Source: Vishniacozyma victoriae
Taxonomy: Eukaryota; Basidiomycota; Tremellomycetes; Tremellales; Bulleribasidiaceae
Direction: 5' to 3'
NCBI GenBank assembly: GCA_017654735.1
Contig: JADPYG010000088.1
Location: 4,464,001 to 4,528,000 of the forward strand
DNA: 64,000 nucleotides
Below are positions 1 through 10,936 of the stretch, piece by piece. Under the pieces are notes generated by a model. It was given only the letters and a program-made list of their open reading frames with translations, had not been told where the DNA came from and searched no databases. Positions within the stretch are counted from its first letter, which is position 1, and every line of letters begins with the position of its first letter. Position numbers and translations under genes: made by a program.

Positions 1-1900
1 TTGACCTTTGGAACAATGATGAAGGGCTCTGCTGCTTCTAAATTGACTGTCTTTGAGAGGAAGGCTGCTCTCATCAATGCGTGAGTCTCACATCAGCCTG
101 CCTGTCTCTCGGGTGAAACATGCTGATGGAAATAGCGAAATCGATCAGATGGGCATGGGTCGATACCAGATCTGTATCTGGTTTTTGTGTGGATTCGGTT
201 ATTTCTTGGATCTCGCCTGGTCGCAGGGTGTTGGACTGATCGGAACCTCCATCTTGTAAGCCCAATCTTGAGTAGTCGATGGCAGTGCTCATACTGCAGG
301 CAAGAGATGAGTATTCCCGACTCTCGATCCGGTCTCCTGCCTACTCTTGGTAATGCTGGTCTCGCGTGAGTATTTTGAGAATCTATGCAAAGACCGCATT
401 TGCTGACATCCCAGTATCGGTGCTTTCGGCTTCGGCTTCGCGGTAGATATCATCGGAAGAAAATGGGCATTCAATTTGACTTGCTTGATCACTTCAGTCT
501 TCGGACTTCTTATCGTGAGTCTCCTGAACTTCTCCGCGTGACCTTTGCTGACTCCCAGGCTGCTCCTCGATACAATTACGAAGCCGTATGCGGTCTCTAC
601 TTCTTATCGTGTATTGGTCTCGGCGGAAATATCCCCATCGATGCCTTGATCGCACTTGAATTCCTACCGCAGAATCGACGAAACCTTGTATCGCTCCTCT
701 CCATGTGGCAGCCTATTGGTGTCGTCGCGGCTTCTGGTATCGCCTACGGCACCGTCGCCAAATACCGATGCGATCCAGAGATCTTGGGATGTCAAGACCC
801 AGCTTACACCGGTCAAGGGACATGCTGCACCACTCAGTCCAACATGGGATGGCGATATCTGCTTATCATCCTCGGCGGCATGACTTTGCTCATCTTCTTC
901 CTTCGATACTTTGTTTTCAACTTCCACGAGTCGCCCAAGTTCCTCTTGTCCAAGGGCAAGGAGCAGGAAGCTATCGATGTTCTCCACAGGATCGCCAAAT
1001 TCAACAAGCAGGCCCCACCCACACTCACCGTAGAGCACTTCCGAGCTGTCGATATCGATGCTGGAGTCGATCCCAAGGCTATCGAGGAAAGCAGGCCAAT
1101 GACATGGAAGGAGAGCACTGTAAAGGCATGGCTCAACTTCAAGGACAGTATGGTCAAGCTCAGTGGACTTTTCAGGAATAGACTACAGGCCTTCATCTTT
1201 GTCCTGTTGGCTGTCGCATACATGGTGAGTTCCCATCACAAGATGTAGTCCACGCTGACATTGTAAGGGAGACTACTGGTCGTTCAACTTGGCCGGATAC
1301 TTCTTGCCCATTATTCTATACCGAAACACCGTCAATAACGGTCAAAATTCCGTCAGCGATGTGTACAGACAATACGTCTACATCTATCTACCTGGTATTC
1401 TTGGTGCCGTACTCGCTCTCATTTTTGTCCAGTTGCCCTTGCTTGGTCGAAAGTGGTCTCTCGTTGGAGCTGCCATCTTGCAAGGTCTCGGTATGGCGAT
1501 GTATACTCAGGTCAACACCACTGCCGCCTACGTTGGATTGAACGCTTTCGCCTACATTATGCAGACTGTGAGTTTCGTCCTTCACAGTCATCAGCGGTAT
1601 TGATATCTAGCTTTTCAATGCTGTCCTATACGCCTCTGCTCCTGAGTTGTTCGCTACAGCATACCGAGGAAGTGCAAGTGGTATGCTTTCGGCCCTCGGT
1701 CGAATTGCCGGTATCGTCGCACCGTTTGCGGGTCAGGCTTTCCTCTCCTCCAATTCGAGTGGTGAGTTTTGCAGATATACCATGTGATGCAGGAGCTGAT
1801 GAGTCCAGGTATTCTATGGCTCGGTGCTGGAGGTATCTGGCTATCGGCTCTGATGATGGTCTTCTTGCCCGTCGAGATGAGGAAGAGGCAGATGTTCTAG
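1..1900 (+). CDS. MFS membrane transporter (3' part, start outside window)
   Basis: This is a multi-exon major facilitator superfamily transporter, predicted to sit in a membrane and move a small solute that the sequence does not identify. The reading enters at the window edge, so the true start is probably upstream. Splicing joins ALINA to EIDQMGMGRYQ across an intron at about 80-135. Further introns follow near 257, 367, 514, 1224, 1569 and 1760. The spliced protein shows the first membrane helices (QICIWFLCGFGYFLDLAWSQ), an MFS loop with GRKW, and helix 6 followed by the central cytoplasmic loop (FNFHESPKFLLSKGKEQEAI), which resembles sugar/SV2-type carriers. The last exon ends PVEMRKRQMF with TAG at 1898-1900. 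The family is secure; the substrate is unknown. Confidence 0.8.
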
Positions 1901-2261
1901 TCGTCTTGAAACAGGGTATTGTGTCCCATATCGATTGATATTGAGGAGTGGTGGATATACACGTGATGTAGGCATAGTATTTTGGTGGGCTCACCATATG
2001 TACAAGCTCATGTATCTATATGATTTGCTATAGACGCAAATCAGCTTCGACTAAACTCATTTTTGGTCATGGTTTGGCGCCCCCGTGTGGCCCATTGAGT
2101 CCAAAGACATTCCGGAATGCTCATTTCGGTACGGCTGTTAAGCCTACTAGGTGTGAAGTTGGGCATGACATGAAGACTTGTTGGGAAGCCTGTAGTCCAA
2201 TCGTTCCCAACAACTCGTGGGAGCTATTTGATGTACAGGATGCATGTACACAAGCCAGTAG
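1901..2261. other. Intergenic, convergent 3' ends
   Basis: About 360 bp lie between the stop of the MFS gene and the stop of the convergent Zn2Cys6 gene. I see no convincing gene here, only the two expected 3' untranslated regions. Confidence 0.6.
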
Positions 2262-4384
2262 TCAAATGTTGTCCTTTGCGCTGGGGTCGTAGTCGAAATC
2301 GATGAATTGAGAGAAGTCAATCTCTTCAGGTTGTGGCCACATCTCCCAGGTCGCAAACATATCTGTCGCCCATGAACCAGCTGGTTGATTAGGAACGGTA
2401 TCCCTAGGCCGAGGTATCGAAGGTGAGGTCGGTGATGGTGGATCGATCGACTGACTCGCCGAGGTTGTCGATGGACCAGCAGAAGTCGCCTCCTCCGATT
2501 CAATAGCCATCGGACTAGACAGCCGTTTCCTCCACTCCGCCAGAATCCCCTTCAAGTCCCTGACTAGACTCGCGGTCGCCGAGCATATTCTCCCTTCAGC
2601 TCCTTCCTGACTTGCCAGAGCATCTAGCCGGTTGGCGCATTCGTCCATAACGGTGATGTGGGTGTCGAACCGATCGTGAAGCCCTCCCCATCCCTTCAAG
2701 CGAGCTGCATTCTGCTGAACAAGAAGGTACGCCGTATGTAGGACTTCTGAGGCTGCAGTCTTGATCGGCGGCACGTATGTTACATCTTCAAGGCGAAGGT
2801 CGCCAAGTTCGGCGAGGTCGCGCAGGTGCTTTTCCAGCTCGTCAATGGTGGTCGCTCCGAATTCCGCCATGAAAGCGTGGACTTGATTCATATCAAGAGG
2901 GACCTTGAGTTGGTTGATAATGTGTTCGCCAAGCTGGGTGATCTCGGAAGGATCAAAATGGGCGCGTTCTCGGAGGTAGGTTGCGGCCATGACTGCGAAG
3001 AGCATTGCAGATTGTTTGACCATCAAGCGATGCTGGTGTAGCTCTGCATCAAGGATGGTGGTGAGGACGTAAACTTGATTCCCATTTCGGTCGTCGCTCC
3101 CGCAGAGGATCTTTTCAAAACTATGCCGAAGCTCGCCAGATGCCGATTGATGAGACTGGACAATTGCTCTAAGTTGGTCGAGATCTCTCCAGCTAAGGAC
3201 CATCTGATGCCGGGCTTCAGCACTCCGGACCACTACTAGGACATTGATTGTCAGATGCAGCGCTTTGGTGGGAATGCTGCCAGAGCTGACCAAAGAGTCG
3301 AGTGTGTCTATCATGGGTTGAACCTCAGCGAGCCAATCGCGGCGTATATCGGATTTACCCATGACGAAGCTCGAATACCCCTGGGTCAAGAAGAGATGGA
3401 GCCATTGAAGTGTCTCGAGTAAGGAGTTACCGTTGTCGATATAGTTCCACGACTGATCCAGTTCAATCTCCTTGGCAATTTTGACGGCGAGTGTCAGATA
3501 CGAGCTATCGGCAAGAGCGGAAACGGCCGCGATCGGGCTGCTGACAAGCGCAAGTGGGCGGTATTCGGCAAGTAATTGGAAGAAAGTGACGGTATCACGA
3601 TGAGCTGGGGGCTTGATCAATGTGGCTTGACCATAGTGGTACAGAGCGTATTCGAGTAATTTGTTCCTAGTCGTTGTGGTGGGTGAATGGTTGGAGGTCG
3701 TTCCGCTAGCGAGTAGGCACAAGAGAGCGTATAGAGCGATAGAGCTGTGGCCGACGAGACTTGACTGCAAGCGATCACGAAGGCTTTCTAATGTCGGTAT
3801 GTAGGGATGGTGGATTCGATGCCAGACCAGCCTGAAGTCAACAAAGCTTTCATCTTATAACACGGGACATACTTCGATTCCAATGACTCTTGGATGGACA
3901 GTGAGATCACTTGGTCCAACTTTAAAGGTCTAGTCCAGCTCCCACGAAGTCCTATGTCCCTGCCAAATGTCGGATGACGAGATAGCAAAACCGACAGGAA
4001 TCGTAGTGGGCTCGACAAGGCTTCGCAGACTTCTTCTGCCCTAATCCTGTTCTCCTCCATCCCCACATCGTAAGGCTGTGAAAGCAGGAATCCTCTTATA
4101 CCAAGCTCAGCTTCACCTTTCCCATCGTCCACTATCGGCATCTGTGATGGGCGGATTTCTCTGTTTGTCCCTCCAATCCGCGATGAACCAGGTCGTCCCA
4201 GGACCGTATATTCCACAAAACATTCGAAACCATTCTGCCTACATCGCTGACAAGCTTGATCCAATGTTTGGGGAGCCGTCGAAGGAGATATGATCGACGC
4301 TGGCAGGAAGCACTTGATTTTACGTGCTCGACATCGAGTACAGATCAAGGGGGAGTAATGGCCGCGAGCCCGACGTGTCGACAT
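2262..4384 (-). CDS. Zn(II)2Cys6 fungal transcription factor
   Basis: This is a nuclear DNA-binding regulator. From the ATG at 4384 the protein begins MSTRRARGHYSPLICTRCRARKIKC and continues to CQRCRQNGFEC. These are the six cysteines of a Gal4-type binuclear zinc cluster at about residues 15-57. A short intron lies near 3833-3875. Splicing after ESK into LVWHRIHHPYIPTLESLRDRL restores the frame and gives the HPYIPT motif common in one fungal regulator family. The long second exon (about 490 codons) is helical and ends SAKDNI. An in-frame codon extension to 4510 exists but lacks a good start, and the zinc cluster sits close to the chosen ATG. The target genes are unknown. The divergent-looking neighbour TDA10 is on the same strand, so there is no shared promoter. 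Confidence 0.85.
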
Positions 4385-4587
4385 CTTTATGATGACGTAA
4401 AAGATGGAAAGGGTGTGCTTGTAGCAGACAATGAGAGTAGCACCTGCGCTGAAGCATACGATTAGAGCGCAGTGCTCTTCGAAGAGGATGTATGAGGTTG
4501 CATAACCCAAGAGGAAGGAGTGTGGTTAAGAAGCATTCAAAGGAAGCTTGGCGTTTCACTACTATACAACCCGACAAGATTCGCATA

Positions 4588-5546
4588 TCAATGAAGACTC
4601 AGCTTCTCTACGCTTAACACTTCGCGCTCCTCTCCAAATACCAGCCTCAGTCCTCCACAACGCCCGTCCGTCCCCTTGTACAACTCATAAGCAGGCATAT
4701 ATCTATCCACAAATTTCTCAACTTCCTCGTCTGTCATCCCTTTACCGCCATTCCCAGATTTCATATGGTGTTCCTGCTGTAATCGCCATTTGTACACGTA
4801 ATCGTAGCTCTTTGGAAATATGGATATGTGGGTATCAAATCGATTATTGATCTCGCCAGCGAAGGTGATGAGGTTTTGATTGATTTGGTCGATAGTGCTG
4901 AAAGAGTGTTTCTTGGCGGTACGTCCCTGTTGATGGAGCTCTTTCAACGTGTCGGATTGGAGTGGTTCGAAACCTAGTGACCAGCCTTCCAGGATGAATA
5001 TATCTATCGGGCCTTTCAAGGGGATGGGAGTAGGAGAACGGTCGCCAAAGCCAGAGTACTGGGACTTGTCGAAGGATGGGAGGTCGACCGAGCTTGTCGG
5101 CGAGTCATTGATCTTGGTCACTGAGCCGAGAACGGACTTTAGAAGTGGTATATCGTGAGTCCCTGGCGGTCCTCGACCTTTTAGCATCTCATTGTCGGGG
5201 TACTCTTGAGCAAGTGATTTCAGACCGCGGTAGTCCAGGTAGAAATCTAGCCTTGTCAGTGCCATCTCACAGGTGGCGGACCTCACCATCTAGAGATGCA
5301 ACGGCACATTTCAGTCCCCAATTTGCTAGCAGGTTTACTAGGCCAGCTGCCAGAGTACTCTTGCCTGATGTCAGGCTTCTTCCTCCAGCTGTGCTTACCC
5401 GCTCCTTGAGGGCCCTGCATAGACACCATTAAAGGTCTTGCGCTTCTGCTTGTCCCATCTCGTAAAGCCCGCAGCTTCTCCTTGAGATGTTTGGCGATGA
5501 TCTCAGCTTTGTAATTGGTCGAGCTGGAATCCCTTCTTTCTGTCAT
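4588..5546 (-). CDS. TDA10: P-loop kinase, TDA10 / D-glycerate 3-kinase-like
   Basis: This is a cytosolic P-loop kinase related to yeast Tda10 and plant glycerate kinase, which phosphorylate D-glycerate or a similar small molecule. Exon 1 starts MTERRDSSSTNYKAEIIAKHL. A short intron splits the Walker A motif, which reads GPQGAGKSTLAAGL after splicing. A second short intron ends at ctag near 5247 and rebuilds ASLDDFYLDYRGLKSLAQEY, the conserved DDFY segment. Later segments match the family: IDIFILEGWSLGF and the C-terminal region with YVYKWRLQQEHHM. The protein is about 290 residues, as expected. An earlier acceptor for intron 2 (ending acaag) would give a stop, which supports the ctag acceptor. 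The substrate in this organism is inferred from the family. Confidence 0.88.
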
Positions 5547-5693
5547 GATTGTAATGATAGTGATGAGATGGATGCATGAGAATTGGTGAGAGTACAGTAT
5601 CTACCCGCCGGAGACAGGTTAACCCGCAATTCCGGATCCACGGAGTAAAGTCAAAGACGCGTCTGTACCCTTCTTTCAACCGCACAAGCCACC

Positions 5694-7117
5694 ATGTCGA
5701 TGCTCTCACCCTTACTTTGGTCATTTGTCCCCTCTCAACTAGCTAGCGTGCTGGTCCCATATGCGATTCAGGTCCTTCCCTCGCTCTTTCCGCCCGCGAG
5801 CAAGGGTACACCGCTATACGCAAGGAATTATAGATGGGTATACACGAGTCTGATTGTTGGATATCTAGCTTGGACTTGGTCGTCGGGGGATAATAATGAT
5901 GATTGGTATAGCCTACTGGGAGTACCAAGATGGGCAGATGATGATGCTCTCAAGAAAGCATTTCGGACGTTGTGAGTCAAGGACAACTTCTAACACTGAT
6001 ACGAGCTAAATTTCAGATCGAGGAGATATCACCCCGACCGATCATCCGACCCGAGGGATGAGCAAATCTTCATCGTCCTGAGAAGAGCCTACGAGACATT
6101 ATCCGACCCCACGAAACGATTCGCTTTCGACAGATTTGGGCCTGATATCCTGACATGGGGACTGGAAGGGACCAGGCCAGATAGTCGGACTGGAGGTAAA
6201 AAGGAGGCTGGGATCAGGGATTGGTTGATAGCGGGTCTGATGAGATCTGTGGGATTCTATGTATTCTCCGGGGGGATCATGGCTGTATTAGCTGGTGAGG
6301 TTGCCTGATATTGCTGCTTCGAAGGCTCTGGCTGATCAATAGTTATTGGTCGAGCCCGAGAGGGTGCTTCGGTGGGTGTCGAGTCATCAAATGAACGTGA
6401 CTGACAATCAGTACCGGCTCCTATTACTGCTACTGCTTTTGACAGCCGAACTTACACTTCTACTCGCACCAACGCCCGGACCGTACACGTCAGCCATCTA
6501 CACGATGCTACCAGCTCTCCCCGGACCTCTGCACGCCACGCTGCAGCCACTCCTACGTCCAATCCATGCGGTCCTCCTCCTCATCTCCGGATCGCTCACG
6601 AGTTCACCTCAATTCATTCACATACGAACATTACACCGCTTGTTTACGAGTCTGAGTATTGGTATATCCCAATTGGCTGGAGTATGGAGTACACCGACCT
6701 TCTCTCCGGAGCAAGCTCTGATACAGGCCACAGTGCTGGCAAAGCAGCTGGAGGCAGATTGTGAGTGATGGTGTCACCAATGAGAGACGTTGTTAACAAA
6801 AAAGCGGTAGGAGACTTCCATAGGGAGGTCGTGCCGATGCTTCGTCGAGGTGACCCTGTTCAGGTCCAAGCGTTTCTCAAGGATGGAATGGAAGAAGGTC
6901 AGTGCTCTTCCGCTATGCATTGGGGGGTTGCGCTGATGAGGCAGCACTGGTCAACAGGTCGCTATCTCAACATCCAGGCGTGGGACCAGTGTGGACTGCT
7001 GCTGGTGGACGAATCATGCAGGAACGAATGCGTATCATGGACGTAGAGTATGCTAGGCGTATACCACTACCTGACTCTCCTCCTTCTTCACCTACTATAG
7101 CCCCTCGTAGATGGTAG
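5694..7117 (+). CDS. Membrane-anchored J-domain (DnaJ) protein
   Basis: This is an Hsp40-type co-chaperone predicted to recruit an Hsp70 at a membrane, probably the ER. The start MSMLSPLLWSFVPSQL sits in a good accATGt context at 5694. An N-terminal hydrophobic stretch is followed by the J domain: DDWYSLLGVPRWADDDALKKAF, an intron, then LSRRYHPDRSS with the HPD triad, and YETLSDPTKRFAFDRFG. After the J domain come hydrophobic segments (VGFYVFSGGIMAVLAVIG and RLLLLLLLLTAELTLLLA) that look like membrane helices. Introns near 5972, 6291, 6370, 6761 and 6898 were placed by frame. The protein ends with a Pro/Ser-rich tail, SPPSSPTIAPRRW. It resembles fungal ER J-proteins of the Erj/Jem group, but I cannot assign an orthologue. 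Confidence 0.8.
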
Positions 7118-7248
7118 AACAATGCACCCGTGCCTCGGGGAATCATCGGCGATTTCTGTGACACATCTGAGATGATCGCCATAATCTTTCTGATCTTGTA
7201 GTTACTCTTATCATCATCGATCAAATCACTTGCAGCCAAACAATAGCA

Positions 7249-9171
7249 ATGGATTCAGCGAGACAGAGGAAAGCATTAGTAGTTGGTGCCGGGCCAGTAG
7301 GTGCCCTCACTGCATTGAGTCTGCATAGACGAGGCTGGGAGGTCGAGATCTGGGAATCGAGAGATGGTATGTCACTCTCAGTGTGCGCTTTGTTGACCTT
7401 GGCAGATCCCCGTGGTCAGAGCACTTTAATGACCAATCTACGATCTATCAATCTGGCTATATCTGCAAGGGGCCTAGAGGCTCTGAAGAGTGTCGATCCT
7501 ACCCTTGGTAAGCTTGTCCCAATGATTCGCTGAAATTGCTAATACAGTAGCCGAGAGTTTCTTGTCGGAAGCTATACCTATGAAAGGCCGTATGATTCAT
7601 CATGTGGATGGCAGGCAAGAATCTCAAATATACGATCCCATCGGCGGACAGGTGAGTGAGCATCTTTTTCTTCGAGTCGCAGCTGATGGCAGTGTATCAA
7701 CTCGATAAGTCGACCCATCCTGAACCAACGCCTTGTTGAATCGTTACCGTCCGATATTGCAACCAGGTTCAACATCAAGCTATCACGTATAGATTTCAAA
7801 TCTCGCAGAGCTTACGCAATATCACTCCCAAAGTCCAAATCTGTACCAGGTCAGGAAGAATCGCAGACTCAGGGAACAGGTGGAGATCTAGAAAAGACGG
7901 GACATGGAAGTAAGGGGAAAGCCAAGAACAACTGGACTGAGGATGAAGAGGGGACTGCGTTCGATCTGGTGGTTGGGTGTGATGGGAGTTGGTCAAAGGT
8001 CAGGTCGGAGATGATGAGGGTCGAGCGGTATGTGATGTACATTTCAGCAGGGGTATCGCTAATGTTGCAGGATCGACTTCTCACAATCGTTCATTCCTCA
8101 TGCGTACATTGAACTGCATATGCCTGCCGATCCGAGTAAACCAGAAGGATTCGGAATAGACAAGAATCACCTACATATTTGGCCAAGGCATAACTTCATG
8201 CTCATCGGTCTACCGAATAAGGTGAGTTCTCATTTTGGCGGACCGACTTTATACTGATTTTAGGACGGATCGTTTACTCTAACACTTTTCGCACCATTCG
8301 AGTCTCTTGCTACTATCGAGACTCGGCAGGAAGCTGCCAAGTTCTTCCACGACAACTTCCCTTCGGCAGTAGCTATTGCTGGCGAGAAGCAGCTTTTGGA
8401 CGATTTCGAGAACAACCCTCGAGGTAATCTAGTCACTATCAATGTAAGCCTCAACCATCTCTGCAATTAGTAGTGCTTACTTCTAGGCATACCCAGCGTG
8501 CTGGTCCTCGCATGCTGTCCTACTCGGAGACTCGTCCCATAGTATGGTTCCGTACGTCATCGTTCATTCAATCTGAAGCCCAAGCTGATGATGATAGCTT
8601 CTACGGGCAAGGTCTAAACTGTGGGCTGGAGGACGTGAGGGTGTTCAACGCATATCTCGAACGTCATCAGATCAATGCAACGACAACGTCAGCGTTGGGT
8701 GAGAATGATCTCGAGCTAGAATCAGCTCTGGCCGAATATTCGACGGAACGTAAAGCCGATCTCGAAGCTATCTGCGAGTTGGCTTTGAACAACTAGTAAG
8801 CTCCTTATTATCCTCTCGTTGGGGTAACGCTAACGCTCAGCACCGAAATGCGATCAACAGTTCTATCACCATTACATCATCTTCGACGACACCTCGACTC
8901 TTTTCTATCCAAGATACTGCCTCGCCCATCATCAGCCTCAACGGCGCTATCCCTCACAAACCCATTCCCCACTAAACGAGTGACAGGCTGGACGAGTCTA
9001 TACGAAATGGTCACTTTCAGACCTGATGTTGGGTATGCGGAAGCTCTTAGGAGGGAGAGGTGGCAGAAGGACGTGCTCCATTGGGGTGTCTGGGCAGGAG
9101 GTGTCGGACTTGCGGGATTGGCTACCGCCGGAGCATTCGCTGCTGTGAGGATGTCTAGAGGCTCGAGGTAG
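7249..9171 (+). CDS. BNA4: Kynurenine 3-monooxygenase
   Basis: This FAD enzyme hydroxylates L-kynurenine to 3-hydroxykynurenine on the de novo NAD route, at the mitochondrial outer membrane. The start [39 protein letters not shown] contains the FAD-binding GxGxxG. The next exons give [18 protein letters not shown], a KMO hallmark. [15 protein letters not shown] and [21 protein letters not shown] complete the flavin site. The C-terminus carries a hydrophobic segment ([22 protein letters not shown]), consistent with the tail anchor of this family. Introns lie near 7366, 7506, 7650, 8028, 8221, 8442, 8550 and 8796. The model is about 490 residues, the normal size. The following pathway enzyme, kynureninase, is also in this window at about 54.5 kb. 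Confidence 0.93.
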
Positions 9172-9355
9172 GATGGCCGAAGCTGGTTTCCGTAGGATGG
9201 AAAAGTGTCTGTCCACAGGCTGAGATCTGGCATTGGTTTCGAGCATCATGACGACCCACTTATAGATAGGGGACTTGTCAAAATCATTGAAATGTATCAT
9301 GTAGCGCGCACCACTCGTACCTTAAAACCGTTCACATAAGGCATCTCTTCGAGAC

Positions 9356-10192
9356 TCAGATCCACAATGTTCCCGTGTCGCCCACGCTGAGCAAAGATGG
9401 AGCAGCAACACGTTTCCCTGCAGCGTTTCTGTCCTCACCGAGAAGGTCACAGACGTCGAACAAAGAGGACTTGGTTACGACCCGAAATTGCACCGGATTG
9501 ATGACGTCTTGAATGTACGCCTTCCCATCTCCCATGCTGCCCTTGGTGTCCACCAGAGACTCGAGGAGCTGGTCGTGATGGACTCTCATACAGTTGTCTG
9601 TACAAAAGACGTAGGTGGGCCCATCCGTCCCAATTGTAATCTGCGTCGGCTCCCGGCGTCCGGCCACCGAGGTATCGACTCCACAGGGATCGCAGAGCAA
9701 GCGTCCCCCATCTGGCCGACCCCGCTTGACGAGCCACATGTCATCTGCCTCCTCTTCGACAGCGATACTGAGACACGCGGGATTTGCGGCGTGATACCAT
9801 CGGGCTGCGCGTTTCTTTTGGGTGATCTCGATGCCATTACCATCGAGTTGTGTGGCAAAAGAAGTTGGACGACCTTCGAAGTTGGGAACTTCCTGGTTGC
9901 CTCGCTGGTAGGTCGTTAAAACCGGTTCATCAAACTCCAAAGGTAGATTACAACAACTCGAGTTCATTCCATGCTCCACCGTTTGATGCACATAGATCTC
10001 ATCATCGTACATGATGCTGAGGTTGTGTAGCATTTCGTCATGTGAGAGCGCATTTGACGCATGGCGACCATCGGGTTGCGAGTCATCTTCAGTCGGTTCC
10101 TGCTTGATGCTGACCGAGCCGGGTTCTGGCTTGACAGTCGCCCTTGGGGCGGACGATGAAGCGATAGTAGGTGTTTGAGCTCGGATGGGCAT
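9356..10192 (-). CDS. Conserved-looking hypothetical protein, Cys-rich
   Basis: This is a single-exon frame of 278 codons starting MPIRAQTPTIASSS. I do not recognise a named family. The N-terminal 40 residues are Ser/Thr/Pro-rich and carry two close matches to the SUMO consensus (VKPE and IKQE). The C-terminal half has spaced cysteine pairs (LLCDPCG and FCTDNCMRVHHDQ) that could bind zinc in a treble-clef-like fold. It is convergent with BNA4. A nuclear regulatory role would fit the SUMO-like sites and cysteines, but that is inference only. Confidence 0.6.
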   Translation of the reverse strand: MPIRAQTPTIASSSAPRATVKPEPGSVSIKQEPTEDDSQPDGRHASNALSHDEMLHNLSIMYDDEIYVHQTVEHGMNSSCCNLPLEFDEPVLTTYQRGNQEVPNFEGRPTSFATQLDGNGIEITQKKRAARWYHAANPACLSIAVEEEADDMWLVKRGRPDGGRLLCDPCGVDTSVAGRREPTQITIGTDGPTYVFCTDNCMRVHHDQLLESLVDTKGSMGDGKAYIQDVINPVQFRVVTKSSLFDVCDLLGEDRNAAGKRVAAPSLLSVGDTGTLWI

Positions 10193-10936
10193 ATTGATAG
10201 ATGATGGGATGAGTGGCTTGAGTGGATGGGATGAAGTCTGCTCGTTGTTACAATCACACTGTGTATATATGTTGATCTTCCTGGGTCAAGTCCGTAGTCG
10301 TCAGTGAAAGGTTCTCCCGCGACCTGACCAAGTTGAACGCCGCCTTCCGACCAATTGCGGTAGCAAGGGATGGAATATGATAGGAGTTCCTTGCCGTCTC
10401 GGTCTTGTAGACTCAGACCTGCTCGCTGCACTTCACTGGTCGCTGACGCCAGTCCGAGCTATCCGTAGTCGACAGTGAAAGGACTGCGGCCCAAGTAGAT
10501 CGCTGCTTTCCGACCAACTTCAATATCAAGGGGTAGTCACTAAAAGGATTTCCTAGGACCTCGGTCTTGTAAGCGCAGCCTCGCTCCCTGCCCTTGACAT
10601 GTATTGCGTATCATGGATCATGGCAGACTTGGAAAACAAGGGATCACAGGCTGGTTGTCTGGCCCCGATCGACGTTGCTTAGTATTGGTAATTGGCAAAG
10701 AAAGGAGATCTGACCCTCTTGTCACCGCCCTCGGTCGGGTAGTCATCGCCCTCGGTGTTTCGTTTCTCGCAGTCTCCCACGAGGCAACCCCCCTCGGCGA
10801 TGCCGTCTGACACAGAATTTGTTTCGGTGGGGCATTGGCTCCGTGGACTGAGTATTCCCGGATCAAGGCGAAGACTGCGGAAATACCTGGAAGAGATAAG
10901 TGATATGCATTAAGAGTACTCTACCGTCCACCTGCA
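10193..10936. other. Intergenic, mostly non-coding
   Basis: This 744-bp stretch lies between the 5' end of the Cys-rich gene and the 3' end of HEM3. It holds no ORF with an ATG and coding character. Its main content is a degraded direct repeat, listed separately. Confidence 0.6.
10292..10596. repeat. Degenerate direct duplication, unit about 165 bp
   Basis: Two diverged copies begin with ccgtagtcg at 10292 and 10463. In the same order they share cagtgaaagg, a block ending ttccgaccaa, caaggg, a near-match aggagttcct/aggatttcct, and ctcggtcttgta at 10398 and 10560. The offset drifts from 171 to 162 bp, so small indels have accumulated. No coding function is visible. Confidence 0.65.

Noticed and set aside
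10604..10866. Short overlapping frames on both strands in the gap upstream of the Cys-rich gene
   Set aside because: No coding pattern, no splice sites and no recognisable domain.
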